The notes under the pieces were generated by a model that worked only from the letters and a program-made list of their open reading frames with translations, was not told the DNA's origin and searched no databases. The translations under genes were made by a program, and so were the position numbers. Of a DNA stretch of 64,000 nucleotides, positions 11,165-22,482 are shown one piece after another. Positions within the stretch are counted from its first letter, which is position 1. Every line of letters begins with the position of its first letter. The stretch comes from Liolophura sinensis (Eukaryota; Mollusca; Polyplacophora; Chitonida; Chitonidae). The DNA is taken from assembly GCF_032854445.1 (NCBI RefSeq), contig NC_088302.1, forward strand, positions 52,110,046 to 52,174,045, read 5' to 3'.

Positions 11165-14100
11165 ATGGCAGCTGGGAAGCTTAGCGCTCAGGACAGAAAA
11201 GACTTGGATCGTTTCACCAAGTTTCTCATTTACAAAAGTTTACAAATCATTGTACAGTCAAGGCTTGGAGAAAAGGTGAAGACGACATCAAAGCCAATTT
11301 CCTCTGGAGCCGACTGGGTATGTCACTAGTTAAAACGTCAGCCATGATCATTTGTCCTGTAGATTTTTGTACTGGTTAGTAGTTATTATGAATTACTATC
11401 TCAATGGCAGAGACCACTGCGATACATCTATCAAATAAAGAAATCATTGACAGTCAGTCTTAGGAAACATATATGTGAATGACGCACAAATATGAGTAAT
11501 AGCAGATACTGACAATAGCATAAACATTCAGAATGTCAACAGTTAAGGCTAACAAGATTAGTGCTCACAGTAGGGCCTATTGTTTACAATGCAAGATGTA
11601 TACACTTGAAAGTGTGTGATTTTTGTTAACAACTGCGACCAGGGTTATGGGAGAAGGAGGACATCATCCTATCAGTTAGTCCCATGCATTGTATGTATTT
11701 TGTAGTCATAACTTTACAAGGAGTCTCCCAGTCTGTTGTAGTGAAAAGTACAAATCTCTCGACAACAAAAGCATGCACGCATAACATTGCTAAACTGTAA
11801 TAAATAAGCCAAATAGCCAAGGCATCAATGCCATTTAGCCTCTTCTTTCATCATGAAGGAGTGCCGCTGCATGAATCAGATTGTTGTATGTCATTCACAT
11901 ACTTTCAAGTATAACAGACATATTATGTAGTCATATTGCACAGGACTACATGTCAGCATAGGTTTAGCCAGAGTGATGTCTCGGTGTCTTTGAGGTGCCC
12001 TGTACTGACAAGATTAACATGGAAGAAACAGGGAATGTAGGAGAAAATTGGAAATGAGATGTCCTGAATTTAAATTGTGGCTAAATCTCAGCTCTGTGGG
12101 GCTGTGATTATGTATACTATCGCAGCCCTGTCTTGATCCATGAGCTTACCTTGAACACCTCTGTACTTCTTGTGCTGGCTTCAATACACTACTGTTGGTT
12201 ACCAAATAATGTGTCTGTCCATACTCATAGTTGTCTCAGCTGTCGATTCCAGATAGGTGTCCCCATGTATCATCTATAGTGATGTATGTGGAGGCCAACA
12301 GTAGTGTATTGAAGCCAGCACTAGAATTATAGATTTGTTCAAGGTAAGCTTATGGATCAAGACAGGGCTGTGATTACGTATATTATCACACCCCAGTCTT
12401 ATAATATCAACTATACGGGTATGTTTAAGCAGGCTATAATGCACAATTAATACTAAAAACTAAGAACTGTAATATATAATAAAATGAAAACACATCTCAT
12501 TTTAGGGCTTAAAATAATAGTTTTGTTTTGTTTCTTGACAAGAGTTCCAAAAATGAAAGAGGGCAAGACATAAAAATACAGCTTTAAAGCCAAACTTAAG
12601 ATGATAAAGTTACTACACCTCCCTCCACACAAATCTTAAGTTCTTCAGAAGATTTATTTTGTTCATTACTTTGAAACTTTTGTGTGATTTTGTGTTTCAG
12701 TTCAATGTTGCCATTGTGGACATGGCAGAAGTTCAGGTGGAAGCCAAGAAGGCGTTGTCGGGTCAGGTGCTGAGCATGGGTCAGTATGTTTGTCTGGAGA
12801 CCTCCCTGAAGACAGCAGAGGGTGACACTATGGTTCTGGAGACATGGTTTATTGAGATGTCAGACCAGAATGACCCAGGGGCGCGTATCTCCTACACAGT
12901 TTATAACCGAATGGGAATTGCCCTCAAATCTTTGTACACGGTGGCCAGAGCAACGCCAGCCTATAAACTCTCACGCAGACAAGGAGCAGATAACTATGTT
13001 ATATGTTACCGAGTGTATTGCACAGAGCCTCAGTTCTTCCAACTGGGAGACGGTTATCAGACGGCAAAGGTTGGCTGTGTGCCTACTCCAGCCGGGACTA
13101 TAACAATAAATGTTGCATATCGTGTAAAACTTTTAATATCTCCTCAGAAAAGTAGCAAAGAAGTTCCATTTGATGTGAAAGATGACCATTTTAAACCGGA
13201 CACAAGCCCTAAAAGACCAACCACGCCCAAGCCTTGTCGATTGGGCTACAGAAGGTGAGCAAGATGATAACTATACCTACTGTGCTGTTCGGTGCCATGA
13301 CTTGTGTTCTGTTGCAAATAACTCTTACGGGTGTGTGTAAATACCTTCAAAAGTGAGGAATATTAATGCCTTTTCACTGGCCATCTGGCCTCTATATTTT
13401 ACACATGACATTCTGTGGGTCTTCGTTCCTGTGTGTAAATGTAATTTGAGCAGGCAGTGTTTCATACACACAGTGCTTTTGTTGTCATGATTAGTGGCCA
13501 TGGTTACTAGATAGCTGATTTCTACAATTCCTCTTTTCCGGGCTATAACTCCCATGGATTTTGTGTGTACAGTGTTAATTTTGGTGGATGAATAGATATA
13601 GGGGGGACAACTTCTCACACCTCACATTTCTCCATACCTGTAGTTATATGGAGTTCACCTGAACTGTTAGTTGTTAATTTCCTAAACAAGGTATCGTTAT
13701 CCAATATGTGAGTACATAAACTTTATTCCTCACTAAAAAGATAGTGTAAACTTAGCAGATCAGACTTCATTAGCCATTTATAAATCAGTTTTTATCCACA
13801 GAATGAGATGTCCCTTGAGTTTAACATGATGCTGAGTGAATAGGACATTCTCATAATTAGAACTGCAATATTGCCAAAGTGACGTTCAGCCATCGTCAGT
13901 CATTAATTTATCACAATTAGCAAAGGGTTTCCATCATTTCTGAAAAAAAGTTTGTTTGTTGATAAGCTGTGATAAATACAGGTGAGGTAGAAAAACAGTT
14001 TATGTTTAACTTGTATATTTCTTCTAGGGAATAAGAATTTTACGTCGGCACAATTTCAGTCTACTATTTAATAGTTAGTTGTTAGAGTATTGAAATCTTT

Positions 14101-17100
14101 TATGCCACACATTTGTGAACTATAGCACATGGACATGTGGTGCTTGGTTTTTATTTCTCAGGGAAAGCACTGCTGAGGAGGCATGTTGTCTTGATGGACA
14201 GGAAGTTTGTTCGACCACCTTTTCCACCAGCCCACCAGATTTTGCGAGGACAGCGTTCTTGGCCAATGGTAACATTCCTCAGTCTCAGCCTATCCAGATA
14301 AATAAGCGGCTTCCTAGTGACAGCAGACCAGACGAATTCAGACCTCAAAGGTATGACTCTCTCATGAATATCAAATGTCAGAGCAAAACTTCCACAACAT
14401 AGCACTACATGATTAGCGCAGGGTGTTGAACAGACAGGCCCCCACACAGTACTTCATGGTACTTCTGTGCACCAACTCTATGGTACTGTGTGGTTGCCAC
14501 TGAGTAGGCAGCATTGCTCTATTACAAGGTTCATGTCTACTTCACCATGCAGCAGTTGAGTGTGTGGTACTTCCATGAAACTTGCTTCACAGTACTGAGA
14601 AGCTGCCACACAGCACAGCTCTGGCTTAGGGCCTTTTTGAGCAGTATTGCATGATTTCAGCTTGTGAGGCACTCATCTGGAAGGTTACGGCTTTGTTGTA
14701 ATTCTGTTTTTAATCTAACTAGATTGTGTTCATAGTTTTTAGGGAAAATGTAGTAGTTTTCTGGGATTTTGTCAAACAGAATACAATTTTTTTAGCTTTC
14801 TACAGTAAATCACATTAAGTTTAGCCGAAAAAATTTTAAAAGGTGCATCCCATGATTCCTTGTGCCTGGTTGTGATTCATGGTAGTTGAACACAGCCGGG
14901 GGTCAGTGGGGGTCTGAGCAGTGTGGTGACAGGATTGTACAGACCTGTGACAAGACCAACAAACACACTCACGCTTCACTGAACGTGCAACTGTTAACTC
15001 TAGTAGAATTGCTACACAGCTACCGCCAGAATGCACATCTCACACATGGTGTGCCAAGTGAGTTGTGCCAAAACGCTTTGGTGAAACAATGCATGGTCTG
15101 CAAAAGTATGTCATGCCAAAACAGGTGGATTGAGGTTAGACGTTGAACTGTTAACAAATAGGCCTACATTGATAAGCATGCAGGATTTTCAAAACATCAC
15201 CGATACCCATATGCGTTTTAGAAGCTAATTTACAAATACAAATACAACACCTCACTGCTTCGAGTTAAGGCGATGATGACTGTTTTACACGTTTGTTGGA
15301 GTAAGAATCCATTTTCACGAAGTTTGCTTGAATCAGGACTCATGGTCACACCTTACCAGTGTAGGCCTTGATGACCTAACAATAACATTCCTTATGCTAA
15401 TATCTCATATATCATCTCATATGACACCCCCAACTCAGACTGTGTGGAAGTAACCGACGGGGGAAATTTTCAATCATTTCCCGCAAGTTATTTCGCGGGT
15501 CAAAAACAAAACCTTTTCTTTCGATGACCGAGGGAACCAAAGGTCACTGGCTTGTTATGTGCAACCAACAACGTCTTAATGAGAGTCTAGATGAACTAGT
15601 GGGTGTATAATCACCCTTCTCTCTGTCCATGCCTTGGGAATCTACCCTATGTGGCAAGGACCAGCAGCCAGATCGTCACTGGAGATTAATGCACAGGTGG
15701 GGGCTGATCACTCTCCCGTCATCTCCTTCGGCAACTCAAATCGGCTTAACTCTATGGCTGGAAATTTTCGGCTAAACTCTACGTGCTTTACGGTATATAT
15801 TATTTGTAGTGTTGTCCTGATGGGTGTAATGTAAGCATTTTGAAATCTCATAGTGTGTAAGGAAAGTGATTCTTGAATACAGTGTTAGATATCTAATTTA
15901 CTATGTTCAGGTATTATTGATGTATACAATAAGTTGCCAGTAGTGTCCGTTAAAAAATGGAGACTAACTGACAACAAATGACACAGTTGAACAGTGTGAT
16001 TGTATGTCAAATCTAACAGATTACCAGAGCACTGTGGTGACTGCCTGATCCCATTAAGTGTGTTTGGTTCCTCACTGGCTTAGAGGGTTAAAGCGTTGAC
16101 TCGCTGTGACTATCCATAAACTGACCAATGAAGTAACATATTTACATCCACCTCTTGCTGTGTGCTGCATCTTAAAAAGTCTGGAGGTTTGTCAGTACTT
16201 AGCGAATGGAGGTGGTTTACTCTGGTCTGTTTGGTTTCCTCCACCCATAACAGTGAGTGCTGTCATGTAAGGGAATAAGTCTTGGGTTCAGTGTTAGACA
16301 TGGGTAAAATAAATAAATAAAGTGCGCTCTACCTTTATGTTTCAGTACTCCAGAAAAGACCCATTCTTTCCCAAACCTACAAAGAGTGGGCGCATTTGCC
16401 CAGCAGAGGGCTACGCGGGACATCAGAACAGATTTAGAAGACGTGCCCTTCTGTAATCTACTGCAGCAGCAGCCTGGCCGTGTGGATACCCCACTACAGA
16501 CATCAGGGGGCAAACTACAGACGAGCAAGAAGTCCCTGAGTGCAGACAACATGGACAACATTGGCACTTCCTCTGGGAGCGCAAGTGGCTCGAATAAGAG
16601 TGCAAGTAGTGTTAGCATGGCCTCAGCCCCTGAGGACTTTGTCATGGTGGAACTGGTAAGTGCAGCATGCAAAACCCTACCCTTAAAGTTCATCATTTAC
16701 TTGCCAAAAGCTGGTGGTTTACTTCATGCAAGCACTCCAGTTTCTTTCACCCATTCAGCTGACTCCTGTTAGGATTAAATACACACTGGCCAAATAAATA
16801 TTTATATTTATACTCAAGAATATTGCACTTACACCATGGCGGTCACCATTGTGGTGAAACTAGGCGAATCCTGGGGGAAACCCACGATCGCTTGCAGGTT
16901 ACTGGCAGACCTTCCCATGTACGACTGGAGAGGATGAGCTGGACTTTAAACCCACAGCGACTGCATTGGTAGGAGGCTCTTAAGTCCCAAGTATCCTCTG
17001 CCATCACACTAATCACTTGACCCCGATCAAATTTTATTTATTTATTTGATTGGTGTTTTACGCCGTACCCAAGAATATTTCGTTTATATGACGGCGGCCA

Positions 17101-17685
17101 GCATTATGGAGGGTGGAAACCGGGCACAGCCCGGGGAAACCCACGAGCATCCGCAGGTTGCTGGCAGACCTTCCCACTTACGGCCGGAGAGGAAGCCAGC
17201 ATGAGCTGGACTTGAACTCAAAGCGACCGCATTGGTGAGAGGCTCCTGAGTCATTACGCTGCGCTAGCACGCTAACGGACTGAGCCAAAGAGGACCCTCC
17301 CCCGACCAAATAAATAAGTAGTTAAATTTTTAAAAAGTGGTAAATAGGATCCATCATTTTTGTTGGAGCTATTTTTTTTTTTTTTTTTTATTATTTCATT
17401 GTTGCATTTTGTCAGGTATTGTGTGTATTGCAAAACAAGAAAAGAATCCCACTCAAAATTAATCTACTTGTACTCTTTCAGAAAACTCCATTTGCTGGGA
17501 CAGACACGAACAGTGACTTGAACAAGTTTTACCGGGAGTGTCAGGGTGCTCCAACTCTGACGATGTTTGAAGAAGAAGGCGATGTGAATCAGACATTGAA
17601 TGAGATAACAGACCAGCTGGCCAGGTTTGAATCCAGCATGAATGACTTTGACCTGTTTGTGTCATCTCTGCATGAATCGGAATGA
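11165..17685 (+). CDS. ATG13: Autophagy-related protein 13 (ATG13), complete, five coding exons
   Basis: Regulatory subunit of the ULK1/ATG1 kinase complex that starts autophagosome formation in the cytosol. Exons: 11165-11317, 12701-13254, 14162-14350, 16346-16655, 17482-17685. All have GT/AG borders with compatible phases, giving 469 aa against about 480-517 in human. Residues 1 to about 200 form the HORMA domain that binds ATG101: LSAQDRKDLDRF, IIVQSRLGEK, FNVAIVDMAEVQVEAKKAL, ISYTVYNRM, TPAYKLSRRQG, GTITINVAYR. Exon 3 has VCSTTFSTSPP, a block conserved in human ATG13. A Ser/Thr-rich, probably disordered middle follows, with QRVGAF conserved. Residues 395-402 (EDFVMVEL) match the human LC3-interacting motif DDFVMIDF. 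The C-terminus (NKFYRECQGAP, then FDLFVSSLHESE) matches the human end. ATG is chosen because it opens the conserved block in frame. The gene lies on its own between two minus-strand PGAP2-like genes. Intron 1 holds a hairpin element and intron 4 two SINEs. Confidence 0.95.
12095..12396. mobile_element. Hairpin (MITE-like) element in ATG13 intron 1
   Basis: Two arms of about 105 bp (12095-12200 and 12291-12396) are inverted copies at high identity. Shared blocks are GCCCTGTCTTGATCCAT, AGCTTACCTTGAAC and TGCTGGCTTCAATACACTAC. The loop is about 90 bp. Each outer tip is itself nearly palindromic (GGGCTGTGATTATGTATAC, then CGCAGCCC). No transposase; superfamily not assigned. Confidence 0.85.
16066..16290 (+). 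mobile_element. Degenerate tRNA-derived SINE in ATG13 intron 3
   Basis: tRNA-like head (CTGGCTTAGAGGGTTAAAGCG) followed by TGGTTTCCTCCACCCATAAC and TGTCATGTAAG, which resemble the SINE core of the copy at 35964-36540. Moderately decayed. Confidence 0.55.
16785..17026 (-). mobile_element. tRNA-derived SINE in ATG13 intron 4
   Basis: Diverged copy of the CAATCAAATAAA family: ATACTCAAGAATATTGCACT, GGGGGAAACCCACGATCG, GACCTTCCCATGTACG and a head-half match up to about 17026. It lies back to back with another copy in the same direction. Confidence 0.8.
17031..17298 (-). mobile_element. tRNA-derived SINE, nearly full length, in ATG13 intron 4
   Basis: Tail (TTTATTTATTTGATTGGTG), core (TTTCGTTTATATGACGGCGG), GAAACCGGGCACAGCCCGG and head (TGAGCTGGACTTGAACTC, GCTAACGGACTGAGCC) are all present. 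The tRNA-like end is near 17298, so the element reads on the minus strand, against ATG13. Confidence 0.88.
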
Positions 17686-19390
17686 CAGAGAACATAAATA
17701 TATAGTTCAATTAACTGTGAATATCAGCTGCTCCAGGCCTTTGTGTTTAACATGAGAAATCTCCAGTGTTATAGTCAAGGCTCTTTCCCCCGTCATTAAT
17801 AGAGGACAGGTGTATTGAGGAGCCGATGCAAATTGTAATTAAACAGTAGAGGAAACTTTCCTATCATCTGCCAGAGGGAAGGTCTTCCTGTGTATATAGA
17901 TCACATTGATGGTAATCTAATGTATTGTGTGATATTGCCCAAAAGGTGTATTTTGTGTGCAACATGTGAAATCTGAGCTCATCAGGGTACATGCCCTTTT
18001 ACTGCCACACATTTTAGTTTGTTTGGAAAAATTGTTGGTGTGCCATATATCTTCCACGTATTTATCGTGAATTTTAAACTCTGTTAGAGGTGCCAGCTGA
18101 AGTTATCTTCAGCCGGTTGATGTTTGAACAGTCACAAATTTATGATCTGTGGCATGCAGGTTCTGTCCAGTGTCAAGAGTTAATACAAGGATAGTACATT
18201 CAGAGAAAATACTAAATGAATTCCTTGGTTGTCAGTGTGCTGTGAAGGACCAATGATCACTGTTAATCCTTTACCCATCCTAAAACTTTACCTGTTCTAG
18301 GTCAGATGAAATTTAGACATCTTCACGTGTAATTATGGAGATAAAATTAAAATTGTCTCCTTTGTCCAAATCTGGGCTTTTCAAAGATACTGTACTTTTA
18401 TTGGCATAAATGTAACAAATTCCTGAAATGCGAATGACAAAAGCGCATGGTTGGAAATTACGCGTAAAGTATCTTAAACATCAATGGAATGAGTACATGT
18501 AAGTGCCGTCTGATCACATTTATGACCTCCTATGAGCCTTATTATTACTGAAATACTTTCTTGATGTAAGACTTTGTAAAAGTAGACTTTTTGATAGAGA
18601 TACTTTGGTTTCTGTGGGTTTTTTTTTTCTTTCATGATAAAGATTGATAATCGATAGTTGGATGTCAGGTTGTCAGGGTTAATTTTCGAAAATGGTTGAA
18701 ATTATATCAGATTTCTTGCTTTGTGAGTATATTTGTGGGAGTCATTTGAGTGGCCTTCAGTTTTCAAATTCTACTTTATCTTGAACTTTGACTGTAGAGA
18801 AAAACAAGAAAGTGTATTAAAGACAGTTTTGTTACATAGATATTGGTCATTATAATTAACCACTCTCTGTTTTTTTATCACATGTAGAATTCAAGGTCAG
18901 TTACACTAGAGCATGACTTCTGTCGATTTTTTCATGATTTTGTGTGTTTCCGACTTATCACAAATATTGCTGTCTATTTTGACCATAAATTGTGCATGTA
19001 TTCTGAATGTACAAAATTAAAATTCAGAACACAAAAACTATTTTTGTATTGCTTGGTCAAAGCCTATACAATATCTCCGAGAATAAGTTGTACATATATT
19101 GATGTTGTAGAAATATATATGTACAGAAAATGAACTGTCCAGGTATAGTCAAGTGTTTTTGAAACGCCTCATTTTTGTTTTGCACAGCTGGAAATCATTT
19201 GTAATTGATAGTTATCTGGGCTGGAAATGAAATGTATGTCATATTACCTGAATGATTGGCATTCACAATGTACACAATGCATACTTGTGCATATACGTAT
19301 TTCAGGTATATGTACTCAGCAACTGTGTAATACCTCTCGTGTATGCTTTCATCATTGTACTTGTGTAAAAATGTCTTCCTGCTACAAAAT

Positions 19391-19486
19391 GCCTCTCACC
19401 AATGTGGTCACTTTGAGTTCAAGTCCAGCTCATGCTGGCTTCCTCTTCCTCTTGAGTACGGCGTAAAACACCAATCAAATAAATGA
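19391..19486 (+). mobile_element. Internally deleted SINE
   Basis: Head half (CCTCTCACCAATGTGGTCAC, GTCCAGCTCATGCTGGCTTC) joined straight to the tail (CTTGAGTACGGCGTAAAACA, CCAATCAAATAAATG). The 150-bp middle is missing. Confidence 0.75.
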
Positions 19487-19575
19487 ATATGATGCTGGCC
19501 AGCATTATGGTAGGAGCCTGGGGGAAACCCACAACCATCTGCAAGTTGCTGGAAGACCTTCCCACGTAAAAGCTT
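19487..19575 (-). mobile_element. SINE core fragment, opposite strand
   Basis: GGCCAGCATTATGGTAGGAG, GGGGGAAACCCACAACCATC and GAAGACCTTCCCACGT match the core of the same SINE family on the minus strand, directly after the plus-strand copy. Confidence 0.7.
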
Positions 19576-21597
19576 GGTATAGATTTGATCAACAATCAAA
19601 TAATTGATTATAAATAAAGTATTGGGAATGTGTCATCTGGAATTTTTGATTTGCACAGAATGAAAATTCATGTTTATGTGAGTATGTAATGTTATTTTTC
19701 ACCTGGTATGTATATATTTATATATATAAGTATGCAAGTGTCATATGTAAATTATTATTACAGTGTACATAATGGTATATATTTAAAATGTGTACCTGAG
19801 AATTCAATCAGTAAGATTGACAAATAAATGATACCTATAGAATTTTGTAGTTGCGCTCCAGCATATTGAGAATGGAGTCCCAGAAAAATCTGTTGTTTCT
19901 ATTTTCAGTTTGTTAACAGCGTACAGTTTGTACACTTGTTGAATGAACACTACTTACAGGCCAAGTTTATGATACTGTATTTGACCTATAATTTGGCGTA
20001 CAAAGTTTGCCTTTATTGTTCTGAGAGTTCTAGTGATATTAGAACTACAGTGTAGCACAGCACCAAAAATCATAGCTCATGACCCTTGCATGTGATTTAA
20101 AGGCAAAGAACACACTAGCATGAAATACATGTCAGATGATAGGCCATCAAATATTGTTTGGGAAATTAGCTTGATTTACTGTTTTTGTTTTTTTTCAGAA
20201 TATTTTATTGACCTAGTGAAATACATTTAAAACGTTGGATTCTACTGTGGTCTTGTCTGACCACAATGGGATGAGTGATATCACTTTAGCTTTTTGCTAC
20301 TTGACACACATAGATTGCATCATTCAGAATTTATGCTCATTTAGAGCTATGGATGCATTCAACAAATGGACCTTAAAACGACTCAAAAACGTTGCTGTGG
20401 CATAACTGATACCCTCTGGGTCCAACCAACCACCATGGAACCCTATGTTTTAAATGCATTTTTTGTTGGTTGGAAAAATTTTTTAAAAATGAATCAAGCT
20501 GTTTTCCTTGACATTGTTTAATGGTCTCTCGTCTGATAAATACTTTATGTTAGTGTTTTCTTTGTGCACTATTGGGGTGTACCCAGTTTCTTTGTGCCAT
20601 TTGTGAGTCACTATTGTCCTCATCTGCTATTGGAGGGTTTGAACTCCTCCTACAACTAGTTACAGGAACTTGACTGTAGTGTCATTCTGGCAAAATTACT
20701 GATCAAAGATTTATATTTATAATGTTTTTATTCGTAACCAAAACACAGAAGCCAACTAAATGCATTATAAGTAAATTGTAGGTTTATTTCTGTGGTTTGC
20801 AACAAAATACAAGAGAAATGCAGGGATTGTTTTGTTTAATGTAAGGATATTTTGTAATATTTCTGTCCATGATCAGTTCATTATGAGTGCCAATATATGC
20901 ATGAATGTGTTAAATACATGGTGATGAAATGTGGATATACTCATTAGCTACTGGTACATACATATAGCACAATATAAACAATATATACATGTAACACAGT
21001 GTCACATAGTGTTGTCATAGTATCAAGTACTACCCAGAAAATAAACATACTATTGAGCCAATTTTCCCGAGTTCATGCAGATTACAATTGCCTTATATTA
21101 CATGCAGTTACATGGAGTTGTGGTCTGTTTATTAACAGGGCAAAATCAACATGTCTTTGGTAGAATATACTTGGACAAATGTGTTAAGTTTGCCAGCAAT
21201 GCTACTAACAAGACCTGTCATGTTTAGTGTTTAGTAGTTGTTTTGCACATGACTGGTGCCAAAGTCACACATCACCTACTGGTTTCTTTATAAAATCAGC
21301 AAATGTTCTCATACATGTTTCAAATGTATGTTTAAGTTGAACAAACAGATACAGTGTTCACACCGTGAAAGATACATGTAAGAACACTTTCTGTATGCTG
21401 ATGTCACCTTATGAAAAAGACCCATGTTTTATAAATACAAGTGCCACACAGCTAACAGGTTATTGTCAGCCAGGTAGCTTAATGTTATTGCTAATCCTGA
21501 AATACTGACATCAACATAATTATATGCACATGTTCAGGTATCAGCAGACTGACCATGCAGACTCAGCAAATGGAACAAGCTAATTATTATAAGTCCT

Positions 21598-21729
21598 GGG
21601 GCCAGTTTCAGGAAGCTTACTTAGTGTTAAGTTACCCTTAGCTAAACACACTATATCTCTGCAACATACATATACGTTGCCATGGTAATTAAGGGCTAAC
21701 TTAGCTTAGTGAGCTTCATGAACCTGGGC
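21598..21729. mobile_element. Short terminal-inverted-repeat element (MITE-like)
   Basis: GGGCCAGTTTCAGGAAGCTT at the left is matched by an inverted GAGCTTCATGAACCTGGGC at the right, with further inverted matching inside (TAAGTTA / TAACTTA). About 132 bp, non-coding. Similar termini occur at 49521-49648. Confidence 0.7.
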
Positions 21730-22266
21730 AGGCTTATCCACCAATGATGTATTAAAAGGGCATGATTAATTAGGCATTAAAACTATTTAAGGCTGTGTAT
21801 TTAATCATTTGAAAATTGTATTTGTTTTTGGTCTGTTTACCATTGCTTCAGCTGTTTGTACACAATAATTAAGCAATTTTGTGGCAATGTTGTGATTGTG
21901 CTGGCAATGTTGTGATCATGTTGGCAATGTTGTGATCATATTTATGTGGGTGGCTCTGAATGTCTCAAATGTGAACCCTCAGTGGCAGTCAATTCTGCCA
22001 GCATCATGTTTGAATTTTAATAAACAGTTGTATGATTACCCTATCGGAGTACCATAGTTTTCTGTAGGAGGGGAGAGGCTTTTCTAAGTGAAAAAAACGT
22101 TCCCAATATCACAGTTGGTAGAGGGTTCGCTTCGGGAATTGTATTTCACCCGAGACAGATGTACACACTCTGTACTAAAAACACCATCTAGATCAACTGC
22201 TGTTTTTTTGTTTAAGTCTCAAATAATGTTACTCAAACATTTTATCTATGTTTGCTTTAATTATAT

Positions 22267-22482
22267 TGTTCCAGGAGTAGCAGCAAGCGACTTCAGACAT
22301 AGCCTTGGACGTGAAATGCATAAATTCCTGTTCTCACTGTACAGATTAATGGAGATACACTTTTGTGACGCCCTGAAATTGGTCAACCACACAAACGTAT
22401 CTTTGTCTCCAAAATCAAATTGAAAACCTGCATAAATTGCATTGAAAGATACTCTTTTATATGTGAGAAGGTTGAGGAATTA
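22267..22482 (+). repeat. Dispersed repeat, copy 1 of 3
   Basis: Contains TTTGTCTCCAAAATCAAATT, ATAAATTGCA and GAAGGTTGAGGAATT, also present at 62260-62432 (plus) and 51651-51790 (minus). A tRNA-like box (CACAGTTGGTAGAGG) lies near 22111 but is not proven to belong. The open frame over it has no protein support. Confidence 0.65.

Larger units (their letters stand above)
17686..21597 (+). other. Region 3' of ATG13; probable 3' UTR then gene-free DNA
   Basis: No exon-like frames were seen. The first part is probably the ATG13 3' UTR; AATAAA occurs near 19613 and 19825, but the true end cannot be set from sequence. SINE pieces lie at 19391-19575. Confidence 0.4.

Noticed and set aside
15619-15795. 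Possible extra ATG13 exon (frame through GIYPMWQGPAARSS)
   Set aside because: No acceptor in this stretch gives the phase needed after exon 3, and exon 3 joins exon 4 (16346) perfectly without it. It could only be an unusual alternative exon.
22105-22175. Stand-alone tRNA gene (CACAGTTGGTAGAGG box)
   Set aside because: No cloverleaf can be completed and no proper B box or acceptor stem follows; at most a decayed SINE head.
22088-22423. 111-codon plus-strand frame
   Set aside because: Its 3' part overlaps a dispersed repeat found at two other places; no family recognised.
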